Made by a program: the position numbers and the translations under genes | The notes under the pieces: generated by a model | The model's input: the letters and a program-made list of their open reading frames with translations, nothing else | What the model was told of the DNA's origin: nothing | Database searches by the model: none | Source of the DNA: Serratia sp. PL17 | GTDB taxonomy: Bacteria > Pseudomonadota > Gammaproteobacteria > Enterobacterales > Enterobacteriaceae | NCBI RefSeq assembly: GCF_017832355.1 | Contig: NZ_JAFIBY010000001.1 | Location: 992,001-1,056,000 of the forward strand | DNA: 64,000 nt | Direction of reading: 5' to 3' | Shown: one piece after another, positions 27,377 through 36,749 of the stretch | Layout: the number at the start of each line of letters is the position of its first letter | Numbering within the stretch: the first letter of the stretch is position 1

Positions 27377-27779
27377 TGATAAAAGTGATTTAAATATTGT
27401 CTTTACGCATGCTTTTTTGACCACTTCAACGTGGGCGACCGGTATCTCGCTGCAGACGGTGCAACTGTCAATCGACAACAGCCTGTGTTTCGGTTTGTAC
27501 TATCAGCAGCAACAAATTGGTTTTGCTCGTCTGGTGACGGATTACGCCACTTTCGGTTATCTGTGTGATGTCTTTGTCTCCCCGGATTATCAGGGGCAGG
27601 GGTTAGCGCGTTGGCTGATGGATTGCACGTTGGAACACCCTGTGCTGCAACGGTTGCGACGGATTATGTTGGTGACTGGCACTGCCCCCTGGTTGTACCA
27701 AAAAGTGGGTTACGAAGCGGTTAATCGTGAGGATTTTGTCTGGCATATCGTTCGACCGGATATCTACCAGCAACACTAA
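27330..27779 (+). CDS. GNAT family N-acetyltransferase
   Basis: A 149-residue protein with the GNAT fold. The acetyl-CoA-binding beta-4/alpha-3 motif is VFVSPDYQGQGLARWLMD (Q/R-x-x-G-x-A type), preceded by QIGFARLVTDYATFGYLCD and followed by RIMLVTGTAPWLYQKVGYE. It resembles small GNAT enzymes annotated in many enterobacteria; the acceptor substrate is unknown. ATG 27330 follows GAGAGGAAA. The upstream region and first sixteen codons are duplicated at 25544-25815. Convergent with sitD. Confidence 0.9.
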   Translation: MEQNQQWQRGEYLITSDKSDLNIVFTHAFLTTSTWATGISLQTVQLSIDNSLCFGLYYQQQQIGFARLVTDYATFGYLCDVFVSPDYQGQGLARWLMDCTLEHPVLQRLRRIMLVTGTAPWLYQKVGYEAVNREDFVWHIVRPDIYQQH

Positions 27780-27785
27780 TACGAA

Positions 27786-27810
27786 GTGGCGGCGCAATGG
27801 TGCACCGCCA
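27786..27810. terminator. Weak hairpin between GNAT gene and sitD
   Basis: TGGCGG / CCGCCA stem with a short inner GCA/TGC extension, between two converging stops and followed by ATCCATTTTA. Probably the shared terminator; weak T-run. Confidence 0.45.
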
Positions 27811-27816
27811 TCCATT

Positions 27817-28677
27817 TTAGCGTTTATCGGTGAGTAAGTTCTCTTCGTGACGTTGTAACGGTTTGAGTTTGCTGTAGAGCAGGGCGAAAACGAACAGAAT
27901 GGCCTGAACGATCACAATGCAGGGCCCCGTGGCGCCATCAATGTGGAAGCTGATCAAGGTGCCTAGCACGCAGGAGAAGACTGACACCACCGTAGCGACG
28001 ATCAACATACGATCGAAACTGCGGCACAGCATAAAGGCAATAATGCCCGGCGCAATCAGCATCGCAATCACCAAAATAACCCCCACCGCCTGCAACGAAG
28101 CGACAATGGTCAATGCCAGCAGACAGAGTAGCCCGTAATGCAGTAGCTTTACCGGCAGGCCAATAACGCGGGCATGGTTAGGATCGAAACAGTAGAGCAT
28201 CAGATCTTTGCGTTTTAGCAGCACCACAACCAGGGTGATACCCGCCATCAGCAGGGTTTGTTTCAGCTCTGCATTGGTAATACCCAGCATGTTGCCGAAC
28301 AGGATATGGCTCAGGTGTTGATCGGTGTCGATGCGTGAAAACAAAACCAGCCCGAAGGCGAACATGCCGGAGAAGACAATACCCATCACCGTGTCTTCTT
28401 TCACCCGGCTGTTCTCTTTCAGGTAGCCGGTAGCCACTGCGCAGAAAATGCCGGAAAAAAATGCGCCAATAACCACGGGAATGCCCAGTACGAATGCCAC
28501 CACAATGCCTGGAAGTACCGCATGTGAGATGGCGTCACCCATCAGGGACCAGCCTTTGAGCACCAGATAGCAAGACAAAACGGCGCAGACGACACCGGTA
28601 ACTATGGCGGCCAAGATCGCTCGTTGCATAAACGGGTAGGCGAAAGGTTCGCTGAGCAATTGATACAGGGTTTCCAT
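27817..28677 (-). CDS. sitD: Iron/manganese ABC transporter permease SitD
   Basis: A 286-residue ABC-3 family permease with about eight membrane segments. The EAA-like loop GDAISHAVLPGIVVAFVLG is typical, as are the ending segments (GVILVIAMLIAPGIIAFMLC, LGTLISFHIDGATGPCIV). It is the last gene of sitABCD; its start shares one base with the sitC stop (TGATG). SitC and SitD form the membrane channel for divalent manganese and ferrous iron. Length and order match Yersinia YfeD and Salmonella SitD. Confidence 0.94.
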   Translation of the reverse strand: METLYQLLSEPFAYPFMQRAILAAIVTGVVCAVLSCYLVLKGWSLMGDAISHAVLPGIVVAFVLGIPVVIGAFFSGIFCAVATGYLKENSRVKEDTVMGIVFSGMFAFGLVLFSRIDTDQHLSHILFGNMLGITNAELKQTLLMAGITLVVVLLKRKDLMLYCFDPNHARVIGLPVKLLHYGLLCLLALTIVASLQAVGVILVIAMLIAPGIIAFMLCRSFDRMLIVATVVSVFSCVLGTLISFHIDGATGPCIVIVQAILFVFALLYSKLKPLQRHEENLLTDKR

Positions 28678-29537
28678 CAGTGGCCTCCGGTCTGTTCATG
28701 CGCCACACGCCGCTTGGACGCCAGCAGGCCATGTTTGGGCGCGAAGAAAAATGCAACCAGGAACACCAGCGTTTGCAAGGTGACGATCACGCCACCGGTT
28801 GCGCCGTCAAGGAAGAAGCTCAGGTATGCACCAAGGCCACTGGTTAGCGCACCGATAATGATGGCAATGATCACCAGTCGGCTGAAGCGGTCTGTCAGCA
28901 AATAAGCGGTAGCACCCGGTGTGATCACCATGGCAATCACCAAAATGGCGCCAACGGTTTGCAAGGCGGCGACGGTGCAGGCGCTAAGGAGCGTGAAGAA
29001 CAGGATCTTCAAGCGCAGCGGTGACAGGCCGATAGACACCGCGTGGTTTTCGTCAAAGAACACCGCCAGCAAGTCTTTCCAGACCAGACAGAGAATCAGC
29101 AGTGAAACGCCGATGATAATTTCGACCTGCAATACATCCTCGTCAGCAATGCCAAGAATATTGCCGAAGATAATGGATTGCACGTTAACCGACGTTGGGT
29201 TGAGCGAAACGATCAGCAGGCCTACGGCAAAGAAAGTGGAAAAGATAAAGCCGATAATGGCGTCTTCGCGCAGGCGAGTGACGTGACGCACTAGCGTCAT
29301 GGCCAATGCAGCCAGCATACCGGTGAAGAAGGCCCCGGCAGCGTAAGGCAGCCCAAGCGCATAGGCACCTGCGACGCCGGGCACGACGGAGTGCGATAGC
29401 GCATCGCCCATCAGCGACCAGCCTTTCAACATCAGGTAGGCCGAAAGGAAGGCACAGGCGGCACCGACGATGGCGCTAACCCAAATGGCCTTGACCATAT
29501 AGTTGTAGCTGAAGGGTTGTAACAGGAATTCCAGCAT
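28677..29537 (-). CDS. sitC: Iron/manganese ABC transporter permease SitC
   Basis: A 286-residue ABC-3 permease, paralogous to SitD. Coupling loop GDALSHSVVPGVAGAYALG and C-terminal segments GAILVIAMVITPGATAYLLT and LSFFLDGATGGVIVTL are clear. Partner of SitD in the channel. The start overlaps the sitB stop by one base, so translation of the whole operon is coupled. Confidence 0.94.
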   Translation of the reverse strand: MLEFLLQPFSYNYMVKAIWVSAIVGAACAFLSAYLMLKGWSLMGDALSHSVVPGVAGAYALGLPYAAGAFFTGMLAALAMTLVRHVTRLREDAIIGFIFSTFFAVGLLIVSLNPTSVNVQSIIFGNILGIADEDVLQVEIIIGVSLLILCLVWKDLLAVFFDENHAVSIGLSPLRLKILFFTLLSACTVAALQTVGAILVIAMVITPGATAYLLTDRFSRLVIIAIIIGALTSGLGAYLSFFLDGATGGVIVTLQTLVFLVAFFFAPKHGLLASKRRVAHEQTGGH

Positions 29538-30427
29538 CAGGGTTGTTTCTCCTTTGGCTGGCTCTGTGCCGGGGGATCGCTCTTGGTATGCCCATAGAAC
29601 ACCGCTGGACGCTCATCGTCGGTCAAGACCGTTACGGTACGCGGGTCATTATCGTCGTGCAGATCCGGGCCTGAGAGGTTGATATGGCGCAGTACGCCGC
29701 CGAATGCCTGCTCCAGATTGCTCTGGGTAAAGGTGGTTTCTGTCGGACCGGCGGCCAGCACGGTGCGGTTAATCAGGATGACCCGATCGCAAAATTCCGG
29801 CACGCTGCCCAGGTTATGGGTAGAGACCAGAATCAGGTGCCCCTCATCGCGCAGCGCACGCAGCAGGTCGATAATGGCGTTTTCTGTTTTGACGTCGACG
29901 CCGGTAAAGGGTTCGTCCAACAGCAGCACCGTACCTTGCTGGGCCAAAGCGCGTGCCAAAAAGACACGTTTTTTCTGCCCGCCAGACAGTTCACCAATCT
30001 GGCGGGTACGCAGCTCGCTGAGGCCAACGCGCTCCAATGCTTTATCGACCCGTAAGCGGTCTTCTTTGGATGGGATACGCAGAAAGTTCATTTTGCCATA
30101 GCGGCCCATCATCACCACGTCTTCCACTAACACAGGGAAATTCCAGTCGACGTCTTCGGTTTGCGGGACGTAGGCGATAACGTTTTTCTTCAGTGCTTGC
30201 GCGACTGGTTGTTCGTTTAGCTGAACGCGCCCCGTGGTGGGGCGCACCAGCCCCATGATGCTTTTGAATAGTGTCGATTTGCCACTGCCGTTAACGCCCA
30301 CCAGCGCGCAGATTGCACCGCCACTCAAGCTGAAGCTGGCGTTGTGGATAGCGGTATGTCCGTTGTTGTAGGTCACGGTAACGTCGTCCACGCTTAACTC
30401 TGGGCGGACAAAAACCTCAGTGGTCAT
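29537..30427 (-). CDS. sitB: Iron/manganese ABC transporter ATPase SitB
   Basis: A 296-residue ABC ATPase. Walker [15 protein letters not shown]-loop [10 protein letters not shown], signature [15 protein letters not shown], Walker [13 protein letters not shown] and the switch histidine in [10 protein letters not shown] are all intact. The C-terminal tail after about residue 255 is a charged extension seen in SitB/YfeB proteins. Powers import through SitCD. Its ATG overlaps the sitA stop by four bases. Confidence 0.95.
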   Translation of the reverse strand: MTTEVFVRPELSVDDVTVTYNNGHTAIHNASFSLSGGAICALVGVNGSGKSTLFKSIMGLVRPTTGRVQLNEQPVAQALKKNVIAYVPQTEDVDWNFPVLVEDVVMMGRYGKMNFLRIPSKEDRLRVDKALERVGLSELRTRQIGELSGGQKKRVFLARALAQQGTVLLLDEPFTGVDVKTENAIIDLLRALRDEGHLILVSTHNLGSVPEFCDRVILINRTVLAAGPTETTFTQSNLEQAFGGVLRHINLSGPDLHDDNDPRTVTVLTDDERPAVFYGHTKSDPPAQSQPKEKQP

Positions 30428-31368
30428 TGATCAAATCCTTTGGCAATGGTTTGTACGGTAACATTGAGCAGGTCGATATAGGTAGGGACCGGGCCGCCCT
30501 GAGTGGATAGCGAATCGACGTACAGCACGCCGCCATATTTTGCCCCGGTTTCTTTCGCCACCTGTTTGGCCGGCTTGTCAGAAATGGTGCTTTCGCTGAA
30601 TACCACAGGAATATGATGAGCGCGAACGGCGTCGATCACTCGGCGAACCTGTTGCGGTGAGCCTTGCTCATCAGCATTGATGGGCCACAGGTAGACTTCT
30701 TTTAACTGATAGTCTTTCGCCAGATAGCTAAAGGCACCCTCACTGGTTACCAGCCAGCGCTGGGCTTCAGGGATGCGCGCCAGGCGTTCGCGCAATGGGG
30801 CGTCCAACGCGGCAATTTTGGCCGCATAGGCTTTGGCATTGCGGTTATAGGTTTCCGCATTGGCAGGATCGTATTGCACCAATGCTTTGCGAATATTCTC
30901 GATATACACCAGCGCGTTAGTGGCGGACATCCAGGCATGCGGGTTCGGGTTGCCGTTATAGGGGCCTTCACGGATCGGGAGTGGGGTGATGCCTTCAGTC
31001 ACTACCGCCGCGGGCACCTGTTTAATGTTCTCGAAGAAACGTTGGAACCAGCGCTCCAGATTCATGCCGTTCCATAGAATAAGATCTGCATGTTGCGCTT
31101 TGACGATATCGCGTGGCGTCGGTTGGTAATCGTGGATCTCGGCGCCCGGTTTGGTAATTGACTCTACCACGGCAGCATCACCGGCCACGTTTTGAGCGAT
31201 GTCTTGGATGATGGTGAAGGTGGTCACCACGCGCAATTTTTTTTCCGCCAAGGCAGCATGGCTAGTCAGACTGGCGCTCACTAATAGGCACATCAGTGCG
31301 AAAGGGCGACAACATGTCCACGCCCGAACAATAGAAAGGCGTGGAAAAATGTATTGTTTCAAAAGCAT
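30424..31368 (-). CDS. sitA: Iron/manganese-binding periplasmic protein SitA
   Basis: A 314-residue cluster A-I (zinc/manganese-type) solute-binding protein with a long N-terminus before the hydrophobic signal core ([20 protein letters not shown]). The expected metal ligands are visible: His in [10 protein letters not shown], His in [10 protein letters not shown], Glu in [10 protein letters not shown] and Asp in VLYVDSLST. The minus-strand AGGAGAT before ATG 31368 supports the start. First gene of sitABCD, with a Fur box about 23 bases upstream. Confidence 0.94.
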   Translation of the reverse strand: MLLKQYIFPRLSIVRAWTCCRPFALMCLLVSASLTSHAALAEKKLRVVTTFTIIQDIAQNVAGDAAVVESITKPGAEIHDYQPTPRDIVKAQHADLILWNGMNLERWFQRFFENIKQVPAAVVTEGITPLPIREGPYNGNPNPHAWMSATNALVYIENIRKALVQYDPANAETYNRNAKAYAAKIAALDAPLRERLARIPEAQRWLVTSEGAFSYLAKDYQLKEVYLWPINADEQGSPQQVRRVIDAVRAHHIPVVFSESTISDKPAKQVAKETGAKYGGVLYVDSLSTQGGPVPTYIDLLNVTVQTIAKGFDQ

Positions 31369-31390
31369 GGTGACATCTCCTGGCTCAAAT

Positions 31391-31409
31391 GAAAATGATT
31401 ATCAATATC
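31391..31409. promoter_or_regulatory. Fur box upstream of sitA
   Basis: GAAAATGATTATCAATATC matches the 19-base Fur consensus GATAATGATAATCATTATC at 16 positions by direct comparison and lies just upstream of sitA. It supports iron repression of the operon. I saw no convincing MntR site. Confidence 0.8.
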
Positions 31410-31500
31410 AATTAGAGCAAAGTCAAGCGTCACCTGCAGGTTGACTGCCGGTTATTTCCTCAACACGAAAAAATAATACCGCCCCGTAAGTTATAGCATT

Positions 31501-31800
31501 TTATGTATCAGTATGTAACCGCTTAACGTAGTCGTCATAGGTGACAATATCGACCTCCGGGGTTTTCCTCAGTGCGACCTCACCCAGCTTCTGTGCCAAC
31601 AACAGTACATCCTTTTGATCCAGCGGGGTTATTAACGCAAAACTGTTGCTGCCCAGCTCATGTGGAACGCCTTGTTCGTCAGTCACTGACGTGACAAATC
31701 CCTGAAGGGTTAATTGTCCTGTTAGCTTGGCTAAATCAGCTAATCCTTCTTCCTGGTAGCGAAAAGTCACCACAAAACACGTCGTTGCAGATTGACTCAT
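31501..31800 (-). CDS. GhoS-like endoribonuclease antitoxin, orphan
   Basis: A 99-residue protein matching the E. coli antitoxin GhoS pattern: an N-terminal beta strand (TCFVVTFRYQ), the segment VTDEQGVPHELGSNSFALIT and the C-terminal VDIVTYDDYVKRL, each with clear counterparts in GhoS. GhoS is a small ferredoxin-fold RNase that cuts the mRNA of the membrane toxin GhoT (type V system). No GhoT-like small hydrophobic gene is found on either side. AGAGGTGA lies before the ATG. It is divergent from emtA. The family call rests on remembered sequence and length. Confidence 0.7.
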   Translation of the reverse strand: MSQSATTCFVVTFRYQEEGLADLAKLTGQLTLQGFVTSVTDEQGVPHELGSNSFALITPLDQKDVLLLAQKLGEVALRKTPEVDIVTYDDYVKRLHTDT

Positions 31801-31909
31801 AAATCACCTCTTGGTATACGAGTAGCTTGAGAGTAGACCAAAAAAAGCGTACAGGCGTCCTTACAAGTTGTATATGCTACGCAACTCATTGAAAGGGGTG
31901 AAGGATTCT

Positions 31910-32575
31910 GTGAAAACAAAAATAGGTTGCCTGACGGCAATTTTGCTTTTGTCGGGGTGCGCCAAAGACCCGCAAAACGCAAACAATAATTTAAGCAGTG
32001 GCACATCGCGCGGTGGTTGGTTAAAGACCCCCCCGCAAGCTCCGGTTAACCGCACAGGGACACCGATAGCCTATAACGATTATATTCGTCAGGCCGCCAA
32101 CAGTTATGGCGTTGACGAAACGCTGATTAAAGCGATTATTCAGGTGGAGTCCGGGTTTAACCCGAACGCAGTCAGCACCTCGAACGCAGTAGGGTTAATG
32201 CAGCTGAAACCTTCAACCGCCGGGCGTGATGCCTATCGTCTTAAAGGAAGAAGCGGGCAGCCAAGCTCGCGTGAGTTGAAGGATCCGGCGGTCAATATTG
32301 ATCTGGGAACAGCCTATATCAATATTCTTCAAAGCCAGCAGCTAGCCGGGATCAATGATCCACAAACATTGCGTTATGCCACCATTGTTTCTTATGTGAA
32401 TGGGGCCGGTGCCATGTTACGCACCTTCTCATCAGATAAGCGCGTGGCGGTAAACCGCATCAATCAAATGAGCCCGGATGAGTTTTATCAACACATCCAG
32501 AAAAAGCACCCAGCCCCGCAGGCGCCGCGCTATTTATGGAAAGTGACGACGGCCTACCAGGCAATGTCACCCTAG
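31910..32575 (+). CDS. emtA: Membrane-bound lytic transglycosylase EmtA (MltE)
   Basis: A roughly 221-residue lipoprotein and SLT-family muramidase-like enzyme that cuts glycan strands within peptidoglycan. Lipobox LLLSGC near the N-terminus; catalytic glutamate in IIQVESGFNPNAVS, then AVGLMQLKPSTAGRDAY and VVSYVNGAGAMLRTFSSD equivalents, ending HPAPQAPRYLWK as in E. coli EmtA. The start is uncertain: GTG 31910 gives a normal lipoprotein signal (VKTKIGCLTAILLLSGC) with AAGGA upstream, while the frame stays open to ATG 31868. Strong terminator downstream. Confidence 0.9.
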   Translation: MKTKIGCLTAILLLSGCAKDPQNANNNLSSGTSRGGWLKTPPQAPVNRTGTPIAYNDYIRQAANSYGVDETLIKAIIQVESGFNPNAVSTSNAVGLMQLKPSTAGRDAYRLKGRSGQPSSRELKDPAVNIDLGTAYINILQSQQLAGINDPQTLRYATIVSYVNGAGAMLRTFSSDKRVAVNRINQMSPDEFYQHIQKKHPAPQAPRYLWKVTTAYQAMSP

Positions 32576-32592
32576 TTCAGATTTCGTTGATT

Positions 32593-32621
32593 AAACGGCC
32601 CCTTAATGGGGCCGTTTTTTT
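32593..32621 (+). terminator. Intrinsic terminator after emtA
   Basis: ACGGCCCC / GGGGCCGT stem with loop TTAAT and a T7 tail. Confidence 0.92.
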
Positions 32622-32742
32622 ATCGGCGCGCAGTAAAATCGCGATACAACTCTCATTTTTCGTTATTTCCCATCCTGTTACCTAAAAAACCGCACAAATA
32701 GTTAAATTTACATTACCAACCAAATCTTTACGTTCATTCAAT

Positions 32743-32758
32743 AAGTTACCGGTAACAT
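32743..32758. promoter_or_regulatory. GntR-like palindromic operator before the gluconate dehydrogenase operon
   Basis: AAGTTACCGGTAACAT contains the perfect 12-base palindrome GTTACCGGTAAC. It resembles the gluconate repressor GntR sites of E. coli as I remember them (ATGTTAC...-type), and lies 126 bases before the first gene of a gluconate-oxidising complex. Assignment to GntR is inference. The rest of 32622-32883 is AT-rich with no other feature seen. Confidence 0.55.
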
Positions 32759-32883
32759 TTTTGCGTTTGCTCACTTTGTGGCCTTCAATAAATAGACAAA
32801 TAGGTAACAATTTATGTTTAAAACCCGCATCGACCGCAAGGTTGAGGTTAAATAGTTGTGATTATCTTTGGATGGAATGTGAT

Positions 32884-33609
32884 ATGTCGGACGATAAAAC
32901 TAACAATTCACGGCGCGATTTCCTGTTGAAATCGATGACTTTAATCCCCGCAGCGGTGATTGGCGGCAGTGGCGTTAGCGCGCTGACAGCCACCATGCCG
33001 GCGGTTGCGGCGACAGATACCCCTAAACAAAATGACTACCAGCCTACGTTCTTCACCCCGGAAGAGTGGGCGTTCGTCAAGGCGGCGACGGCACGGTTGA
33101 TCCCTGCTGACGATCGCGGTCCTGGCGCATTGGAAGCCGGCGTACCGGAATTTATCGATCGTCAGATGAATACCCCTTACGCTACCGGTTCTATTTGGTA
33201 CATGCAGGGACCGTTTAACCCGGATGTGCCGAAGGAAATGGGTTACCAGCTGCCGTTGGTGCCGAAGCAAATCTACAACCTCGGTATTGCCGATGCCGAC
33301 GCTTACAGCAAGAAAACCGCCGGTAAAGTTTTTGCCGAATTAGACGCTGCGCAGCAGGACGCCATGCTGCAAAAGTTTGAGTCTGGTGATGCGGAATTCC
33401 AGCAGTTACCTGCCAAGTTGTTTTTCTCCTACCTGTTGCAAAACACCCGCGAAGGTTTCTTCAGCGATCCGATCCATGGTGGTAATAAAGACATGGTCGG
33501 TTGGAAGCTCATTAATTTTCCGGGCGCGCGCGCCGATTTTATGGACTGGGTCGAGCGAGGAGAGCGTTATCCCTTACCCCCGGTATCAATTCGTGGGGAG
33601 AGGGGTTAA
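32884..33609 (+). CDS. Gluconate 2-dehydrogenase-type small (gamma) subunit, Tat-exported
   Basis: A 241-residue gluconate_2-dh3 family subunit. ATG 32884 is chosen since it places a twin-arginine signal ([17 protein letters not shown]) at the N-terminus; the frame upstream has no such support. The body ([36 protein letters not shown]) is typical of the helical small subunit that escorts the flavoprotein through the Tat system. Two bases separate it from the flavoprotein gene. Family members serve gluconate, 2-ketogluconate or fructose dehydrogenases, so the substrate is not proven. Confidence 0.9.
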   Translation: MSDDKTNNSRRDFLLKSMTLIPAAVIGGSGVSALTATMPAVAATDTPKQNDYQPTFFTPEEWAFVKAATARLIPADDRGPGALEAGVPEFIDRQMNTPYATGSIWYMQGPFNPDVPKEMGYQLPLVPKQIYNLGIADADAYSKKTAGKVFAELDAAQQDAMLQKFESGDAEFQQLPAKLFFSYLLQNTREGFFSDPIHGGNKDMVGWKLINFPGARADFMDWVERGERYPLPPVSIRGERG

Positions 33610-33611
33610 CA

Positions 33612-35393
33612 ATGGCAACGGTAATGAAAAAAGTAGACGCGGTGATCGTCGGCTTCGGCTGGGTTGGCGCCATTATGGCCAAAGAACTGACCGAGGCTGG
33701 CCTCAACGTGGTTGCGCTGGAGCGCGGCCCGATGCGCGATACCTACCCGGACGGTTCCTACCCGCAGGTGATTGACGAACTGACCTATAATATTCGCCGC
33801 AAACTGTTCCAGGACCTGTCTAAAAGCACCGTGACGATTCGTCACAATACCAGCCAGACAGCGGTACCTTATCGCCAGTTGGCGGCGTTCTTGCCGGGTA
33901 CCGGCGTGGGTGGTGCAGGTCTGCACTGGTCTGGGGTGCATTTCCGCATCGATCCTATCGAGCTGCGCATGCGTAGCCACTACGAAGAACGTTATGGCAA
34001 AAGCTTTATTCCGAAGGACATGACCATTCAAGACTTCGGCGTAACCTATGACGAGCTGGAACCCTTCTTCGACAAGGCCGAGAAAGTGTTCGGCACGTCC
34101 GGCACGGCCTGGACAGTCAAAGGCCAGAAGATGGCGACGAAAGGCGGAAACCCTTTTGCGGCGGACCGTTCAGACAACTTCCCGCTGCCGGCGCAGAAGA
34201 ATACGTTTTCTGCACAGCTGTTTGAGAAAGCGGCGCGGGACGTGGGTTATCACCCTTACAATCTGCCGTCAGCCAATACATCAGATTCCTACACCAACCC
34301 CTACGGTGCGCAGATGGGGCCATGTAACTTCTGCGGTTTCTGCAGCGGCTATGCCTGTTACATGTATTCCAAAGCATCGCCGAACGTCAATATCTTGCCG
34401 GCGTTGCGGATGGAGAAGCGTTTCGAGTTACGCACCAACGCCAACGTGTTGAAGGTGAACCTGACCGACGATAAATCTCGTGCAACCGGCGTGAATTATA
34501 TCGACGCGCAGGGCCGTGAAATCGAACAGCCAGCCGAGTTGGTGATCCTGGGTGCGTTCCAGTTCCACAACGTTCACCTGATGCTGCTGTCTGGCATCGG
34601 CAAGCCTTACGATCCGGTAACCGGTGAAGGTGTGGTAGGGCGTAACTTCGCTTACCAGAATCTGACCACCATCAAGGCGTTCTTTGACAAGGACGTGTTT
34701 ACCAACCCGTTCATTGGTGCCGGCGGTAATGGTGTAGGTGTGGACGACTTCAACGCCGACAACTTTGACCATGCTAAAGAAGGCTTCGTCGGCGGCTCGC
34801 CGTTCTGGGTCAACCAGGCGGGCACTAAACCCATCTCTGGATTGCCAACCCCTCCAGGCACTCCGGCGTGGGGCAGCAAATGGAAAGCGGCGGTGGCGGA
34901 TGCCTATACCCATCATGTCTCGATGGATGCCCACGGCGCGCACCAGTCGTATCGCAGCAACTATTTGGATCTCGATCCTAACTACAAGAACGTGTTCGGC
35001 CAACCGCTGCTGCGTATGACGTTCGACTGGCAGGAAAACGACATCAAGATGGCGCAGTTCATGTTCGACAAAATGGCACCGATCGCCAAGGCCATGAACC
35101 CGAAACTGATCTCTGGCAGTCCGAAAAACGCCAACAGCCATTTTGATACGACCAGCTACCAAACCACCCATATGAATGGCGGCGCGGTAATGGGTGAAGA
35201 TCCGAAAACCAGCGCGGTAAATCGCTATTTGCAAAGCTGGGACGTGCATAACGTGTTCTCGATCGGCGCGTCGGCGTTCCCGCAGGGGCTGGGTTACAAC
35301 CCGACCGGCACCGTAGCCGCGTTGGCTTACTGGTCTGCACGCGCCATCCGCGAGCAGTATCTGAAAAACCCAGGCCCTTTGGTGCAGGCATAA
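33612..35393 (+). CDS. GMC-family flavoprotein (alpha) subunit of gluconate 2-dehydrogenase-type complex
   Basis: A 593-residue GMC oxidoreductase. The FAD-binding dinucleotide fold is at the N-terminus (DAVIVGFGWVGAIMAKEL). A cysteine-rich motif PCNFCGFCSGYACYM at about residue 236-250 is like the iron-sulfur site of membrane FAD dehydrogenases of this class. The C-terminal GMC signature with the catalytic His is near SIGASAFPQGLGYNPTGTV. It oxidises a sugar acid or ketose in the periplasm and passes electrons to the cytochrome subunit. No signal of its own; export is expected with the Tat-bearing gamma subunit. Confidence 0.92.
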   Translation: MATVMKKVDAVIVGFGWVGAIMAKELTEAGLNVVALERGPMRDTYPDGSYPQVIDELTYNIRRKLFQDLSKSTVTIRHNTSQTAVPYRQLAAFLPGTGVGGAGLHWSGVHFRIDPIELRMRSHYEERYGKSFIPKDMTIQDFGVTYDELEPFFDKAEKVFGTSGTAWTVKGQKMATKGGNPFAADRSDNFPLPAQKNTFSAQLFEKAARDVGYHPYNLPSANTSDSYTNPYGAQMGPCNFCGFCSGYACYMYSKASPNVNILPALRMEKRFELRTNANVLKVNLTDDKSRATGVNYIDAQGREIEQPAELVILGAFQFHNVHLMLLSGIGKPYDPVTGEGVVGRNFAYQNLTTIKAFFDKDVFTNPFIGAGGNGVGVDDFNADNFDHAKEGFVGGSPFWVNQAGTKPISGLPTPPGTPAWGSKWKAAVADAYTHHVSMDAHGAHQSYRSNYLDLDPNYKNVFGQPLLRMTFDWQENDIKMAQFMFDKMAPIAKAMNPKLISGSPKNANSHFDTTSYQTTHMNGGAVMGEDPKTSAVNRYLQSWDVHNVFSIGASAFPQGLGYNPTGTVAALAYWSARAIREQYLKNPGPLVQA

Positions 35394-35405
35394 GGACGGC
35401 GACTG

Positions 35406-36743
35406 ATGAAAGCATTTGTTCCCGCACTGGTTCTCAGTGCACTGAGTTTCTCCGTCTGGGCGCAGGACACCACGGTCAGCAGTGAGCTGATCAAGCGCGG
35501 CGAGTATCTGGCGCGCGCCGGTGACTGCGTGGCCTGCCACACCAATGGTAAAAGCGGTAAAGCCTTTGCCGGTGGCCTGGCAATGGAAACGCCGATCGGT
35601 ACCATTTACTCCACCAATATCTCGCCGGACAAGAAAACCGGTATCGGTGATTACAGCTTCGAAGAGTTCGACAATGCGGTGCGTAAGGGTGTCGCCAAAA
35701 ATGGCAGCACGCTCTACCCGGCAATGCCGTACCCGTCATTCGCGCTGGTGAAAGAGGACGACATGCGCGCCATGTACGCCTATTTCATGCACGGTGTGGA
35801 GCCGGTGGAGCAGGCCAATAAGGATTCAGACATCCCTTGGCCGCTGTCGATGCGTTGGCCGTTGAGCATCTGGCGTGGCATGTTTGCGCCGGCGCCTGCG
35901 GACTTTGTGGCTAATGCCAAGGCCGATCCCGTCATTGAACGTGGTCGTTATCTGGTGGAAGGTTTGGGGCACTGCGGTGCTTGTCATACGCCGCGTAGCA
36001 TCACCATGCAGGAAAAGGCACTGAGCAATAACGACGGTGATAACTATCTGTCCGGCAGTAATGCACCGATTGATGGCTGGGTTGCATCGAGCCTGCGCGG
36101 TGACAATAAGGACGGGTTGGGGACCTGGAGTGAAGCCGAGCTGACCGAATTCCTGAAAACCGGTCGTAATGACAAGTCGATCGTCTTCGGCGGTATGAGC
36201 GACGTGGTTGAGCACAGCTTGCAGTACCTGAGCGATGAAGACCTGACGGCGATCTCGCGTTACCTGAAAACGCTGCCACCGAAAGATGGCAAGCAGCAGG
36301 CAGTGCCTGTCGAAGACAGCGTCGCCAAGGATCTGTGGCGTGGTAACGACAGCAAACCGGGGGCGGCGCTGTACGTCGATAACTGTGCAGCCTGCCACCG
36401 TACTGATGGCGTAGGCTACAAGCGCGCCTTCCCGGCGCTTAAAGGTAACCCGGTCGTGCAAACTGAAGACGCGACGTCGCTGATTCACATTGTGTTGACC
36501 GGCAACACAACGCCAGCGGTGAAAGGGGCTGTATCCAACATCACCATGCCACCGTTCGGTTGGCGTCTGAATGACCAGCAGGTGGCGGATGTGGTTAACT
36601 TCATTCGCTCAAGCTGGGGTAACAGCGCCAAGCCTATCAGCGCTTCTGACGTGGCCAGCGTGCGTAAAGACCGCTCGATGATCCGCGATGAGAAGGAGAT
36701 GGGCAGCGCAGCGGTACCGGAACACCCGGACGCTAACAAGTAA
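35406..36743 (+). CDS. Triheme cytochrome c (beta) subunit of the dehydrogenase complex
   Basis: A 445-residue exported cytochrome with signal peptide MKAFVPALVLSALSFSVWA and three CxxCH haem sites: CVACHTNG (near residue 40), CGACHTPR (near 190) and CAACHRTD (near 330), each followed by distal methionine-containing segments (YPAMPYPSF, ITMPPFGWRL). It takes electrons from the flavoprotein and gives them to ubiquinone at the membrane. Last gene of the three-gene operon, 12 bases after the flavoprotein stop, and followed by a terminator. Confidence 0.94.
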   Translation: MKAFVPALVLSALSFSVWAQDTTVSSELIKRGEYLARAGDCVACHTNGKSGKAFAGGLAMETPIGTIYSTNISPDKKTGIGDYSFEEFDNAVRKGVAKNGSTLYPAMPYPSFALVKEDDMRAMYAYFMHGVEPVEQANKDSDIPWPLSMRWPLSIWRGMFAPAPADFVANAKADPVIERGRYLVEGLGHCGACHTPRSITMQEKALSNNDGDNYLSGSNAPIDGWVASSLRGDNKDGLGTWSEAELTEFLKTGRNDKSIVFGGMSDVVEHSLQYLSDEDLTAISRYLKTLPPKDGKQQAVPVEDSVAKDLWRGNDSKPGAALYVDNCAACHRTDGVGYKRAFPALKGNPVVQTEDATSLIHIVLTGNTTPAVKGAVSNITMPPFGWRLNDQQVADVVNFIRSSWGNSAKPISASDVASVRKDRSMIRDEKEMGSAAVPEHPDANK

Positions 36744-36749
36744 CGCCGA

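Noticed and set aside
34428-35540. 370-codon frame antisense to the GMC flavoprotein gene
   Set aside because: Mirror frame of a strongly supported gene; composition rich in His, Arg and Gln as usual for such shadows.
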